Assembly (NCBI GenBank): GCA_015075625.1
Contig: JABTTZ010000005.1
Coordinates: 1 to 64,000, forward strand
Direction: 5' to 3'
Origin: Anaerolineales bacterium
GTDB taxonomy: Bacteria; Chloroflexota; Anaerolineae; Aggregatilineales; UBA2796
DNA length: 64,000 nt
Shown: piece after piece, positions 42,318 to 51,486 of the stretch
Layout: each line of letters starts with the position of its first letter
How positions within the stretch are numbered: the stretch's first letter is position 1
Made by a program: the position numbers and the translations under genes
Notes under the pieces: generated by a model
Database searches by the model: none
What the model was told of the DNA's origin: nothing
The model's input: the letters and a program-made list of their open reading frames with translations, nothing else

Positions 42318-42441
42318 TCATCTCTCCCCGCACCCTAAGGCGCGGGGTCATTCACCATTGAGAGCCGCAGCGCCACAGCGCCCATCCCGTGAACGGCGGG
42401 CAAAGGTCGCCGCCGCTGCGCGAAAAACAAGGACGAACAAC

Positions 42442-42900
42442 ATGCGTGAAAATATTCACCCCAAATGGTTCCCCGAAGCGAAGATGGTCTGTGCCGCTTG
42501 TGGGACAACATGGACAGTCGGTTCTACCCGTCAATCCCTCAGCGTGGATGTTTGCTCGAACTGTCACCCCTTTTATACTGGCGAACAGCGCATTGTGGAC
42601 ACCGAAGGGCGCGTGGATCGCTTCTACAAGCGCTTGGAAGTGCGGACGAATATTGCCGCTGAGACCGAGGCAAAGCATAATCCGGCAAATCTCCTCCTCA
42701 GCGAATTGGGCGTGGGGATGCAATATACCGATGTGCTGGTGAAAAATGGTATCACCAACGCCGAGGATTTCATCAAGCGCCTTGCCGAAGGCGGCGATGA
42801 AAGTATCTTGGAGATTCGCGGGGTGGGGCGTCGTGTTCTAACCGATATTAAGAAGAAGCTCCGCGCACGGGGGCTTGAACTGCCCAAATCACAAGAATAG
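42442..42900 (+). CDS. rpmE: 50S ribosomal protein L31 with RNA polymerase alpha-CTD-like tail
   Basis: 152 residues from ATG at 42442 (MRENIHPKWF); ordinary L31 is about 65-75 residues. Residues 1-75 are L31 with four Cys (C17, C20, C38, C41) forming the zinc-binding pattern VCAAC..VCSNC. Residues 80-152 (NPANLLLSELGVGMQYTDVLVKNGIT.., LEIRGVGRRVLTDIKKKLRARG) form a tail whose helix-hairpin-helix pattern closely resembles the C-terminal domain of RNA polymerase alpha, which binds DNA and activators. An alternative is a generic HhH. The longer ORF upstream of 42442 is non-coding. Confidence 0.85.
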   Translation: MRENIHPKWFPEAKMVCAACGTTWTVGSTRQSLSVDVCSNCHPFYTGEQRIVDTEGRVDRFYKRLEVRTNIAAETEAKHNPANLLLSELGVGMQYTDVLVKNGITNAEDFIKRLAEGGDESILEIRGVGRRVLTDIKKKLRARGLELPKSQE

Positions 42901-42920
42901 ATCACCTCTGCCGTAAGGGG

Positions 42921-42987
42921 ATGGGCGTGCCTGTTCGTGTTTTCCTACACCATGGTGGGTGACACGACCCTGTACGCCCATTTTTTA
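42921..42987 (+). terminator. Intrinsic terminator after rpmE
   Basis: ATGGGCGT (42921-42928) pairs with ACGCCCAT (42974-42981) and is followed by TTTTTTA. The long loop contains another small hairpin (CACCATGGTG). It closes the ribosomal protein operon before tdk. Confidence 0.7.
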
Positions 42988-43027
42988 TCCTTAAATTCAC
43001 ATTATCAAGCTAATACCAACTAATCCT

Positions 43028-43618
43028 ATGAAACATCATTCTGGACGGATTGAAGTCGTCTGTGGGAGTATGTTCAGCGGCAAGACAGAAGAACTTCTTC
43101 GCCGCGTGCGCCGCGCCCAGATCGCCCAACAACGGGTGCAAGTGTTCAAACCCGCCCTTGATACCCGCTATGGGGAGATGCGCATTACCTCCCACGATGG
43201 GAAAGGCTTCGAGGCATACCCCTGCGAAAGCATCGCGGAGATGGCGGCGAGACTTGATACAACAGCGACGGTGATAGCTATTGACGAGGTGCAGTTCTTC
43301 GAGGCGGGCATTGTTCCTTTTGTGGAAGACCTTGCCCGACGCGGGCGGCGGGTGATCGTCGCCGGATTGGATACCGATTTTCGCGGTGAACCGTTCGGGC
43401 AGATGCCCACCCTTATGGCGGTTGCCGAGGAGGTTACGAAACTCCATGCCATATGCGTAGTCTGTGGGGAGCCTGCCTGCCGAACGCAGCGCCTCTTGAA
43501 TGGCAAACCCGCCCACTACGACGATCCGATCATCCTCATTGGCGCACAAGATAGCTATGAGGCACGCTGCCGCGAGCATCACGTTGTCGTCAGGGAATCC
43601 TCACGGGTGACAGGGTAA
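43028..43618 (+). CDS. tdk: Thymidine kinase
   Basis: 196 residues with P-loop CGSMFSGKT (12-20), the lasso/catalytic IDEVQFF segment and zinc-type Cys residues ([25 protein letters not shown]). Type II thymidine kinases phosphorylate thymidine with ATP for DNA precursor salvage. Length and motifs match the bacterial family. It follows the rpmE terminator and converges with tilS 24 bp away. Confidence 0.93.
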   Translation: MKHHSGRIEVVCGSMFSGKTEELLRRVRRAQIAQQRVQVFKPALDTRYGEMRITSHDGKGFEAYPCESIAEMAARLDTTATVIAIDEVQFFEAGIVPFVEDLARRGRRVIVAGLDTDFRGEPFGQMPTLMAVAEEVTKLHAICVVCGEPACRTQRLLNGKPAHYDDPIILIGAQDSYEARCREHHVVVRESSRVTG

Positions 43619-43642
43619 GGGCGCATCGTGTGCGCCCGCACT

Positions 43643-45136
43643 TTAATCCCCCTCTGGCAGGACGAACCGCACCACCCACCACAGGGTTCCCATCTCGCTC
43701 TCGGCATCAGCGGCGTAACGCCCCTTTACCCCCGGTGGGACAAACCATAAAATACGATCATCCACGCTGAGGACGGGAATGCGATCCCGATAGGCGCGGC
43801 GAACTTTCAAGTTCGTCAGGGCATCACCCACTTTTTGCGTTCCGCTCATCCCTTTGGGGGTGTAGCTGTCGCCGGGGCGGGGTGTCCGCAAGATCGCCTG
43901 AGCATCGCGCCGCATGGGGAATATCCCCACCAGCGGATCGTCTGTTGGTGGGGGCGGTGTTTCGCTGAGATGGACATGCACTGTCCACCCCTTTTCTGCG
44001 TCGGGGGCGAGCTTATACCGTCCTTTAGAGGGGATTACGATGTGAGTCCCGCTAGGCAGCCAGGGCGAATCAGGCGGATAGATCGTCGGGTCATAGAGGC
44101 TGACAAGGCTTTCCTCGCGTTCGATGGTCACTCCCCCACCCAGATAGCCGATTTCCAAGCGCCCGCGCCCCAATTGATCGGCAACACCGATCAAGCGCGA
44201 AAAGGTCAAATCGATCTCTGGATTCACCAACCGCGCCGCTTCCCGAATCGTGATGCGGCGCAGCGCTGAGGGGAGCGTCCGAAAGGCATCCCAAGAAAAA
44301 GTTGCTTCGCCTGTTCGCTGGCTGATCGGCGGTAATAACGAGCGGATCGCCTCCTCATCATCACGGGCGAGGATCGCCAAGCGCCCCAACGCCGCGCTCA
44401 CCTCTGGGTTGATCGTCTCCAATAGGGGGATTACCTCGTGGCGAATCCGGTTGCGGGTGAAGGTCAGATCATCGTTGGAGGCATCATGGCGCGGGATGAT
44501 CCCCTCGGCAGCAGCATAGGCTTCAATCTCCGCCCGTGTGATCTCCAAAAGCGGGCGGACAACGTGGATCGGCTCTAAATCAAGGGCGGGCGAGATAAGA
44601 TCAGCATCATTCCCTGTGCCAATCATCGTCCGAATGGGCGTCCGGGGGAGCATCCCGCGCAGCCCCGAAAGCCCCGCCCCGCGTATGACATGGAGCAGCA
44701 CTGTCTCTGCCTGATCGTCCCGATGGTGGGCGACGGCGACTTCGGTCACACCCATTTGCGCGGCGACGTTGGCAAGGAAGGCATACCGCGCCCGCCGTCC
44801 GGCGGTTTCCGTCCCCACCCGCCAGCGCGTTGCCATCTCTACCACGTCCCCCGCGCCGCTGACGACAAGGACGCCCCACGCTGCACCAATTTGCTGCACA
44901 TAGGCGACATCCTCAGCGCCGACTGTCCCGCGCAGTTGGTGATCAAAGGTGGCAGCGGTGACATTTACAAACTGCTTTAGGATGTGGAGCAAAACAAGGG
45001 AGTCCACCCCGCCGGAGACGGCAACCAATGCTCGCTCATTGGGGAACAATTTGTGATCGCGGCAGTAGGTGCGCACCTTTTCGATGAGATCATTGGGGGT
45101 GAAGGGCGTGTTTTGATCTGCTGTATGTGTCGTCAT
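43643..45136 (-). CDS. tilS: tRNA(Ile)-lysidine synthase
   Basis: 497 residues. The PP-loop motif SGGVDS at 41-46 and the following VLLHILKQF are typical of TilS, which attaches lysine to C34 of tRNA-Ile2 so that it reads AUA. HHRDDQAETVLLHVIRGAG and GLRGMLPRTP are the next conserved segments, and the C-terminal part (SYTPKGMSGTQKVGDALTNLKV) corresponds to the tRNA-binding domain. The N-terminal domain alone can act in some species; here the full two-domain form is present. Confidence 0.92.
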   Translation of the reverse strand: MTTHTADQNTPFTPNDLIEKVRTYCRDHKLFPNERALVAVSGGVDSLVLLHILKQFVNVTAATFDHQLRGTVGAEDVAYVQQIGAAWGVLVVSGAGDVVEMATRWRVGTETAGRRARYAFLANVAAQMGVTEVAVAHHRDDQAETVLLHVIRGAGLSGLRGMLPRTPIRTMIGTGNDADLISPALDLEPIHVVRPLLEITRAEIEAYAAAEGIIPRHDASNDDLTFTRNRIRHEVIPLLETINPEVSAALGRLAILARDDEEAIRSLLPPISQRTGEATFSWDAFRTLPSALRRITIREAARLVNPEIDLTFSRLIGVADQLGRGRLEIGYLGGGVTIEREESLVSLYDPTIYPPDSPWLPSGTHIVIPSKGRYKLAPDAEKGWTVHVHLSETPPPPTDDPLVGIFPMRRDAQAILRTPRPGDSYTPKGMSGTQKVGDALTNLKVRRAYRDRIPVLSVDDRILWFVPPGVKGRYAADAESEMGTLWWVVRFVLPEGD

Positions 45137-45417
45137 AATGGCTGCTTTCGTCCTTCAACGAGGAATTCGTAGAGTTTTTTTGGAGTTTCGCTTGCAGAAA
45201 AGATTTCATTGTTGTTGCGCTGTCGTTAGCGGGTTTAATTGTCATCAATCAAATCAATAGCAAATTAATATCTGATGTTACACTATTGTCCTTACCCCTC
45301 TTGCCGGAGAGGGGAATCGTTTTTGTAAGGGGAATCCTCCCCTCCCACTGCCCCTTTCGATAAATCCAGGGTAAACAAACCCACATGGGTAAGATGAGTT
45401 ACTATTCACTACAAGAC
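45137..45417. other. Intergenic region with repeat-like sequence, no gene
   Basis: AT-rich near 45170-45290, then a GC-rich, CCCC/GGGG-rich piece (45300-45400) with CCAGGGTAAACAAACCCACA, similar to 95-115 at the start of the window. No ORF with coding character, and the genes on both sides are on the minus strand, so it probably holds the tilS promoter and intergenic repeat debris. Confidence 0.5.
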
Positions 45418-47394
45418 TCATAGCGGCACTAACCCCCATCCTGCCAACCACAGAATCAACCCAAAGCTCGCCAGGGCGATCAGCCCGTAGTATAGCCGCG
45501 TTCCCGCCGACCACACCCGTCCCCGTCTGGCAAACATAATCAGCGCCAACAACCCCACCGCGAGAATTGCCACGACAATAGGTATCAGGAAAATGATCGA
45601 TGCCCACAGCGGAACGCCCGCATAGAGCATTCCATAGTGACCTGTCGCGGTGGTTGTCAAGACGCGGTAAACGCTGATCACTGCCAGCACATCTAAAATC
45701 AGCATCCCGCCCGCCAGCACATGCCCAATTTGTAAGGAACGGGCGGCGGCGCTTACCCTCTGCTGCGGGCGAATCACGCTAATCGCCACAAAGAGAGGCG
45801 ATACCAAAGCGAGGATGCCCACGAAGATCGGCACACTAAAGTTTTTTAGCGTGATGCCCTGTTCTGTCATCACAGCCATGAATTCCGCTGCCCCAGAGAG
45901 CCTGACCACCTGCGGCGGTGTGATGAATGGGATGGGCGGCATTGTTGTCAGGCACTCGGTTGAGGGTGCTTGTGTGGGGGCTGCCAGAAACGCAGTGGCA
46001 ATCCCCTTTGGACACGCCCCTCCCCTATCCCAGACGAAATGTGCCTGTGTAGGGAAGGTGATCAGGTGGGCATTGGTCAGGTGTTTTGCCACGAATTCAG
46101 CATGGACGGGTGGCGCGGCGGGATCAAGCGCACCAGAAAGAATCAGTGTCGGAATATCGGAGACTACCGGGCGGTTGTCCTCCGGGTTGGGAATCATCCC
46201 AAAGGCGGGGCAGAGCCGTTTGAATGCCTCTGGATTCACGTCCCAATGGTAGAAACCGGCAAAGGGATCGCCCTCTTTAGGCGGCGCATAGGCTGTATAA
46301 GGGACAATCTCCCCACAATGAAGTGCCTGATTTAAGCCCATGCTGTAGTATTTCGGTTCGTGGAGCGGCGCTTTCAGTAGTGCGGGCAGCATTGTCTCGT
46401 CACCTCGACTGACCGTCTCAATCAGGCGGGGAAGGATGCCTATCGTCGCTGGATCATAGAGCAGGCGGTAAATCAGCCCCACAAATGCCTCACGAGTCAT
46501 GGTTGCTGTGTAGCTATCATCTTGATCCGGTTCAATCATCATGAAAGTAGCGGGCTGTTCCGCCAAACGTTGGATTGCCCGCTGAAAGGTTGCCTTTAGG
46601 TCAGGATATGCGCTATGACAAGCGGCATCGGCGGCACAGTAGGCAAAAAGAGTCTCAAAAGTGGCGGCGGCATTTGTGGTTAGTTCGCTGTAGTAGTCCA
46701 CCCCCGGCGGGGCATAGATAGAATCGAGGATCACAGCCCGAATCGTCGCTGGGTAATCGCGCATGAGTGTTAAGGCGAGGCGCGTTCCGGCGGAATAAGC
46801 AAATAGATTCACCTGCGAGTAGCCCAACAACCGACGCAGATCGTCTAGATCAGCGGCAACCGTTCGGTTGGTGTAGGCATGGAGGGCGATCCCCTCTGCG
46901 TTTAGGCGAACAGCACACGCTTCAGCCGTCTGCGCATGGATCGCCGCCGCCGCTGCCGGAGTGATTGGTTCCGTCAGAGTCAGAAGGGGGAGATCGTCCA
47001 TTTCTGGGCAAGCCAACGACGGCGACGATTTCCCCGCACCACGTTGATCGACGATGATCACATCGCGCTCAGAGCGAAAGGAAGAGTTCCCCCACCATGA
47101 CGCATAAGACAAAATGCCCTGCCCCGGTCCACCGTGTAGGTAGAAAACCGGATCAGCGCTCGGCGAATCGCTGGTTGCCTTTGCCACCACAAACGCCACA
47201 CGAATCAAGCGACTAGAGGGATTGGCGCGGTCTTCATGAACGATCAAATAGCCGCAGGTAATCCCTTTGGGATCGGGGATTGCCACCGGACAGGGGGCAG
47301 CTTCCAAACGGGGGATGACACCCCCCTCGGCTGGTTTGGGGGTGATCGCCATAAAACCCATGATCAGGATCAATACAACCGGTAGTTTTCTGAA
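45418..47394 (-). CDS. Alpha/beta hydrolase (S33-type) with C-terminal membrane domain
   Basis: About 658 residues from Met at 47394 (MFRKLPVVLILIMGFMAITPK, a signal peptide). The catalytic triad is inferred: nucleophile Ser in AYSAGT, Asp in SGALDPAAP, His in AHFVWD. The oxyanion/HGGPGQG segment precedes VDQRGAGKSSPSL. This is the pattern of tripeptidyl aminopeptidases and proline iminopeptidases (S33), usually secreted. Unusually, the last 130 residues hold about four membrane helices (FSVPIFVGILALVSPLF.., IIFLIPIVVAILAVGLLALIMF), so the enzyme is tethered to the membrane. It diverges from lutB. Confidence 0.78.
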   Translation of the reverse strand, partial: FRKLPVVLILIMGFMAITPKPAEGGVIPRLEAAPCPVAIPDPKGITCGYLIVHEDRANPSSRLIRVAFVVAKATSDSPSADPVFYLHGGPGQGILSYASWWGNSSFRSERDVIIVDQRGAGKSSPSLACPEMDDLPLLTLTEPITPAAAAAIHAQTAEACAVRLNAEGIALHAYTNRTVAADLDDLRRLLGYSQVNLFAYSAGTRLALTLMRDYPATIRAVILDSIYAPPGVDYYSELTTNAAATFETLFAYCAADAACHSAYPDLKATFQRAIQRLAEQPATFMMIEPDQDDSYTATMTREAFVGLIYRLLYDPATIGILPRLIETVSRGDETMLPALLKAPLHEPKYYSMGLNQALHCGEIVPYTAYAPPKEGDPFAGFYHWDVNPEAFKRLCPAFGMIPNPEDNRPVVSDIPTLILSGALDPAAPPVHAEFVAKHLTNAHLITFPTQAHFVWDRGGACPKGIATAFLAAPTQAPSTECLTTMPPIPFITPPQVVRLSGAAEFMAVMTEQGITLKNFSVPIFVGILALVSPLFVAISVIRPQQRVSAAARSLQIGHVLAGGMLILDVLAVISVYRVLTTTATGHYGMLYAGVPLWASIIFLIPIVVAILAVGLLALIMFARRGRVWSAGTRLYYGLIALASFGLILWLAGWGLVPL

Positions 47395-47571
47395 CATGGG
47401 TATCCTAATCTCCATTCAGAGCCATAAACCCTAGCAAATTCATACGCAGCGAACCCGCTAATGTCTCTCTGCCCCAATTGTAGTACCTCTTTGCCGAAAA
47501 TGATTGCCCCACCCCAACGAAGGGGTAGAATCATCCTACTGCCGAGTGAGGATTTTGGAGGCACACGGACG

Positions 47572-48984
47572 ATGAAGCGCCACCCAAACGATTTTCCGCA
47601 CGCTGCCCTTGCCGCACTAGAAGATAGCCAATTGCAAACAGCGCTGACTCGCGCCACTACTAATGGAATCGGCGGACGGCTGCGGGCGATGGGCGAACTG
47701 CCCCATGCCGATGCGCTGCGGGCGCAGGGGCGTGCCGCCAAACAGCGGGCGATGAATGCCCTCCCTGAGCTTCTCGAACAGTTTGAGCAGGCGATCACGG
47801 CACGAGGGGCGATGGTTCTTTGGGCGATGGATGCGGCGGAGGCAAACCAGCATGTTCTAAGCATTGCCCAACAACACGCTGTGAAAAAGATTGTGAAAGG
47901 GAAAAGTATGATCTCCGAGGAGATCGGGCTAAACCCTGTCCTCGAAAACGCGGGCTTGCAGGTAGTGGAAACCGATCTCGGTGAATTTATCGTTCAGTTG
48001 GATGACGACGCACCCAGTCATATCGTCATGCCGATCATCCACAAAACCCGCGAGCAAGTCCGCGATTTGTTCGTTGAACGCCTTGCTATGCCGCCCTCGG
48101 ACGATCCGGCGGTGATGACCGCCCATGCCCACGATCATCTTCGTCGTGAATTCCTCAGCGCCGATATGGGCATTAACGGGGCAAATTTCATCATTGCCGA
48201 AACGGGAACGTTGGTCATCGTCACCAACGAGGGCAACGGGCGGATGTGTAGTTCGCTCCCCCGGGTCCATGTGTTTCTTGTAGGGATTGAAAAGGTCGTC
48301 CCCACCTTAGAGGACTTCGCCACCCTGTTGCAGCTTTTGACCCGCAGTGCAACGGGGCAAAAGCTGAGCGTCTACACGCATCTTGTGGGTGGAGGAGCAA
48401 AAGAGGATGATCCCGATGGCCCCGATCACCTCTATGTGATCCTCATCGATAATGGGCGCAGTCAGATGCACGACACAGAGTATGCCGATGCCCTCTTATG
48501 CTTGCGCTGCGGAGCGTGTCAGCATATTTGTCCGGTCTACCAAAATGTAGGCGGTCATGCCTATGGATCGGTCTATGGCGGACCCATCGGGGCGGTGATC
48601 ACGCCGCTCTTACAGGGCTTGGCGAACGCGGTGACTCTGCCCTATGCCAGCAGCCTATGCGGGGCGTGCAAAGCTGCCTGTCCGGTAGACATCGACCTTC
48701 CCGATATGCTCTTGCGCTTGCGGGGCGATCTTGTCAGCGAACACCACAGTGAGCCACTTATGACCTTAGGAATCAAAGCATGGGCGCGAGCGATGACCTC
48801 TCCCCGCCTTTATGGGCTAGGGGGCATGGCGGCGCGGGCGGGGACACGCGCCTTAGCGCGCGAAACAGGCGTGGTTCAGACGCTCCCCGGTATATTGGGG
48901 AACTGGACACAGTACCGCGATTTTCCGCCCTTTGCCCCCAAATCCTTTCATCAGCTATGGCGCGAACGTGAGAAAGGAAGTTAA
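47572..48984 (+). CDS. lutB: LutB-type lactate utilisation iron-sulfur protein
   Basis: 470 residues from ATG at 47572, behind TTTTGGAGGCAC. Two 4Fe-4S motifs lie near the centre-right: CLRCGACQHICPVY and CGACKAACPVDIDLP. The first part carries the LUD-domain pattern shared with LutB/LldF. In known LutABC systems, LutB together with LutA and LutC oxidises L-lactate to pyruvate. Here lutC follows at once (3 bp) but no lutA-type gene is found next to them within the window. The long frame starting at 47461 lacks a place in the family and is rejected. Confidence 0.88.
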   Translation: MKRHPNDFPHAALAALEDSQLQTALTRATTNGIGGRLRAMGELPHADALRAQGRAAKQRAMNALPELLEQFEQAITARGAMVLWAMDAAEANQHVLSIAQQHAVKKIVKGKSMISEEIGLNPVLENAGLQVVETDLGEFIVQLDDDAPSHIVMPIIHKTREQVRDLFVERLAMPPSDDPAVMTAHAHDHLRREFLSADMGINGANFIIAETGTLVIVTNEGNGRMCSSLPRVHVFLVGIEKVVPTLEDFATLLQLLTRSATGQKLSVYTHLVGGGAKEDDPDGPDHLYVILIDNGRSQMHDTEYADALLCLRCGACQHICPVYQNVGGHAYGSVYGGPIGAVITPLLQGLANAVTLPYASSLCGACKAACPVDIDLPDMLLRLRGDLVSEHHSEPLMTLGIKAWARAMTSPRLYGLGGMAARAGTRALARETGVVQTLPGILGNWTQYRDFPPFAPKSFHQLWREREKGS

Positions 48985-48987
48985 CCC

Positions 48988-49653
48988 ATGACCGACAGCC
49001 GTACTCAGATTCTTGCCCGTTTGCGTCAACATCGAACGCCCTTTCCCGATGCGCCCCCGCCGCCAGAGCGGTATCTGCCCGTCTCCGTGATCGATGTCAC
49101 CAATGAAGAAGCCCTCATTGCCCGCTTCACTACCGAGGTGGATGCGCTTAAAGGGACGGTGACTCTCTGCGCCGATGTGAAAGCGGCACGCAAGGCGATG
49201 CTGACGCATATCGGCACGGCAGAGCGCGTCATGGCATGGGGCGAGATTCCCCTCACTGGGTGGCGGCAGGCGCTGTCAGCAAAAGGGATCAGCGTCGTGA
49301 TCCCCGATGTGCGCGGGGAAGATCGCGTCCCACGCTATGCCGATTTGGAGAGTATTGCGGTGGGCATCACTGGGGCAGCGGCTGCCTTTGCCACAACGGG
49401 GACGATTGTCTTGCCAACAGACGCCGGACAAGGGCGAATTCCCTCCCTTGTCCCGCCCACCCATATCGCCCTACTCCCTCGCGAGCGGCTTTTCCCGCGT
49501 CTGGAAGAATGGCTTACCGCCGAGGGGCGAGAGACGCTTCAGCGTTCGCGGAGCGTTGCTTTCATCTCCGGCGCGAGCAAGACGGGTGATATTGAAATGG
49601 AAATTATCTATGGCGTCCATGGACCAAAACACGTTCATATCGTGCTATATTGA
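48988..49653 (+). CDS. lutC: LutC-type LUD-domain protein
   Basis: 221 residues with the LUD-domain signature near the end (TGTIVLPTDAGQGRIPSLVPPTHIALL) and the GVHGPKHVHIVLY C-terminus typical of LutC/YkgG proteins. It probably forms a complex with LutB. The genes are almost fused (3 bp apart) and thus translationally coupled. The gene for the remaining LutA subunit, a CCG-domain protein, is absent from the flanks. Confidence 0.88.
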   Translation: MTDSRTQILARLRQHRTPFPDAPPPPERYLPVSVIDVTNEEALIARFTTEVDALKGTVTLCADVKAARKAMLTHIGTAERVMAWGEIPLTGWRQALSAKGISVVIPDVRGEDRVPRYADLESIAVGITGAAAAFATTGTIVLPTDAGQGRIPSLVPPTHIALLPRERLFPRLEEWLTAEGRETLQRSRSVAFISGASKTGDIEMEIIYGVHGPKHVHIVLY

Positions 49654-49663
49654 TGTATCCTAG

Positions 49664-49824
49664 GGCTTACGCAGTTGAACGTGTTTACCCTGTATTCATC
49701 GAAAGGGAAAGTTTGCAGGGGCTTCCGCCTCAAACAATGGATTCCCCCTTCTCCCAGTGGGAGAAACGGGTATACGCTGAAGGCGGGTTGCAGGGGGATG
49801 AGGGCAACTGCCTAACGTCTATAT
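49664..49824. repeat. Intergenic repeat B, copy 2
   Basis: Second copy of the 160-bp repeat described at 130-290, in the same orientation and again ending about 40-75 bases before a membrane-protein start. The two copies differ by scattered substitutions and one short indel near the middle (after CATCGAAAGGG). Confidence 0.75.
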
Positions 49825-49864
49825 TCAATTCATGTGTCTGTCCTGATCTGTTCGAGGAAATGCT

Positions 49865-50329
49865 ATGTCGAACCGTCAAATGCCACCACGTCGTGTCAGC
49901 TATTTTGGGGTTGCCGATTTCACCCAAGTCCTTTGTGCGGCTGTCCTTTTAATTGCCTTTTTCGTCATGCCATGGCTGGTTAGCGCCACTGGGTTGCGCG
50001 TTATGCAGGGGACAGAAGATATTCCCACTGTGGCAGTGGGAAGTCGTGATCTGCTCTTTCTCATTCCCATTGTCGGTGTGCTATCGCTTGGTCTGACGAT
50101 GATCGGCGTCGTCACCCCACGTTTTAAACGCCTTGCCGCCTTTTTGGTGGTTTTGTGTGCGGTTGCTGGCATGGTCTATTATGTGAATTTCCTGATCACC
50201 GATACCTCAACGGGGAGAGGGGCGTTGAATTTCATGGCGGGAGGCTTCTGGATCACCTTCATCTGCTTGATTGGCTTGATCAGCCAGGTGATCCTTCCCC
50301 GTCCGCGCTTTCCCCGCCGCGAGAAATAA
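49865..50329 (+). CDS. Four-helix membrane protein, paralogue of the next gene
   Basis: 154 residues with four hydrophobic segments (AAVLLIAFFVMPWLVSATG, LLFLIPIVGVLSLGLTMIGVV, AAFLVVLCAVAGMVYYVNFLI, GFWITFICLIGLISQVILP). The same four-helix pattern, down to FMAGGFWI versus FTGAGFWIA, appears in the first 150 residues of its neighbour. Function unknown. The pair is probably translated together; the intergenic distance is 3 bp. Upstream is repeat B. Confidence 0.7.
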   Translation: MSNRQMPPRRVSYFGVADFTQVLCAAVLLIAFFVMPWLVSATGLRVMQGTEDIPTVAVGSRDLLFLIPIVGVLSLGLTMIGVVTPRFKRLAAFLVVLCAVAGMVYYVNFLITDTSTGRGALNFMAGGFWITFICLIGLISQVILPRPRFPRREK

Positions 50330-50332
50330 GGG

Positions 50333-51460
50333 ATGAGCGATCACGAAAAGCCCAAGCGCGGGCGCTATGCGGCGCTGACTCCGGCAGATGTCTGGACGCT
50401 CATCTGTAGTGCGATGATGATCCTCGCCTTTTTGCTGTTGATCTGGATCGGCGCTGCCTCCGGCGGGGCAATCCTGAGCGGGGCGGCGCTCCCTGAAGGG
50501 GTGAGCAGTCCGGGGGCGCTGATCGCCCTGATTCCGTTGGCGGGAGGCGTCGGGCTGATTCTGACCCTTTTGGGGATTGTCCATCCTGAGCGGAAATCGG
50601 TATTTTCTGCCCTGACGGTGATCATGGGCGTGCTTGGGATCGCCTATTACCTCGCCTTCATGACGGCAAATGGGGCATATCTGATCGGCTCCATTCGCTT
50701 CACCGGTGCGGGCTTTTGGATCGCCCTGATTAGTTCGCTCGGTTTGATTGGGCAGATGTTCGCCCCGCGTGGACGCAAAGCGGCAGCCGAAGACGGGGCG
50801 AAAACCGCCCTCGGCAGCGCCGCAAATGCCGTTGGCACGGCGGGAAAGGTGATCACCGCGCCGGTTCGGGCAGCACTACGCCCCTTTGCCATGGGCTGCA
50901 TGGCGCTGGCGATTGGCTTTGGGGCGTGCGCGGCGTGCGCGATGTTTCTTCCCTCATCGTTTCAGGCAATCCTCGATATTGTGCGCAGCGCCGCCGTGCG
51001 TAGTTATGTGTTCGTCACCGAGGTGAGCGGACGCCCCGTTTTGAAGGTCGTCGTCTACGAGGCGGATGTGAGCGCCATTGCCATTGTCCAGCGCGATATG
51101 GGGGCGCTCAGTGTGCTGTGGGGCGAGGGGGCGGAAATTCGGGGGACGATGCGCGTTTCGATTGGGGCAGACATCGTGACCAAAGAGTTTGGTATCCTCA
51201 ACTGCGCGGTCCAAACGGAGACGATCCAAGAATACATCGGGCGGGCGCCGCTGGCGGGGACAGCCTTTGACGCCAGCGCCATTCGCCAAGAGGCTTACAA
51301 AGCCTTCAATGACGAGGCAACGAAGATCGCCCTTGAGCAGTTCTGGGCAAAGGCGCGGGAGGATATGAAAAATCGCTTTGAACTTTGGGCGGTGGGCTTG
51401 GAAGTCCCCGACGAGCCAACCCTGACTCGCTGCCCAACGACAGAAGAATCGCCCAAGTAG
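50333..51460 (+). CDS. Membrane protein with extracytoplasmic DUF4230-like domain
   Basis: 375 residues. Residues 1-155 repeat the four-helix unit of the preceding gene. A charged loop and another helix (FAMGCMALAIGFGACAACAMF) follow, then a 170-residue outer domain (EVSGRPVLKVVVYEADVSAIAIVQ.., EAYKAFNDEATKIALEQFWAKAREDM), whose pattern resembles DUF4230-type proteins. Function unknown. Its stop lies about 25 bp before the TTG start of the class A penicillin-binding protein, so the three genes may form one unit linked to cell-envelope growth. Confidence 0.6.
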   Translation: MSDHEKPKRGRYAALTPADVWTLICSAMMILAFLLLIWIGAASGGAILSGAALPEGVSSPGALIALIPLAGGVGLILTLLGIVHPERKSVFSALTVIMGVLGIAYYLAFMTANGAYLIGSIRFTGAGFWIALISSLGLIGQMFAPRGRKAAAEDGAKTALGSAANAVGTAGKVITAPVRAALRPFAMGCMALAIGFGACAACAMFLPSSFQAILDIVRSAAVRSYVFVTEVSGRPVLKVVVYEADVSAIAIVQRDMGALSVLWGEGAEIRGTMRVSIGADIVTKEFGILNCAVQTETIQEYIGRAPLAGTAFDASAIRQEAYKAFNDEATKIALEQFWAKAREDMKNRFELWAVGLEVPDEPTLTRCPTTEESPK

Positions 51461-51486
51461 AGCAGGATAAATAGGATCACAGCCTC

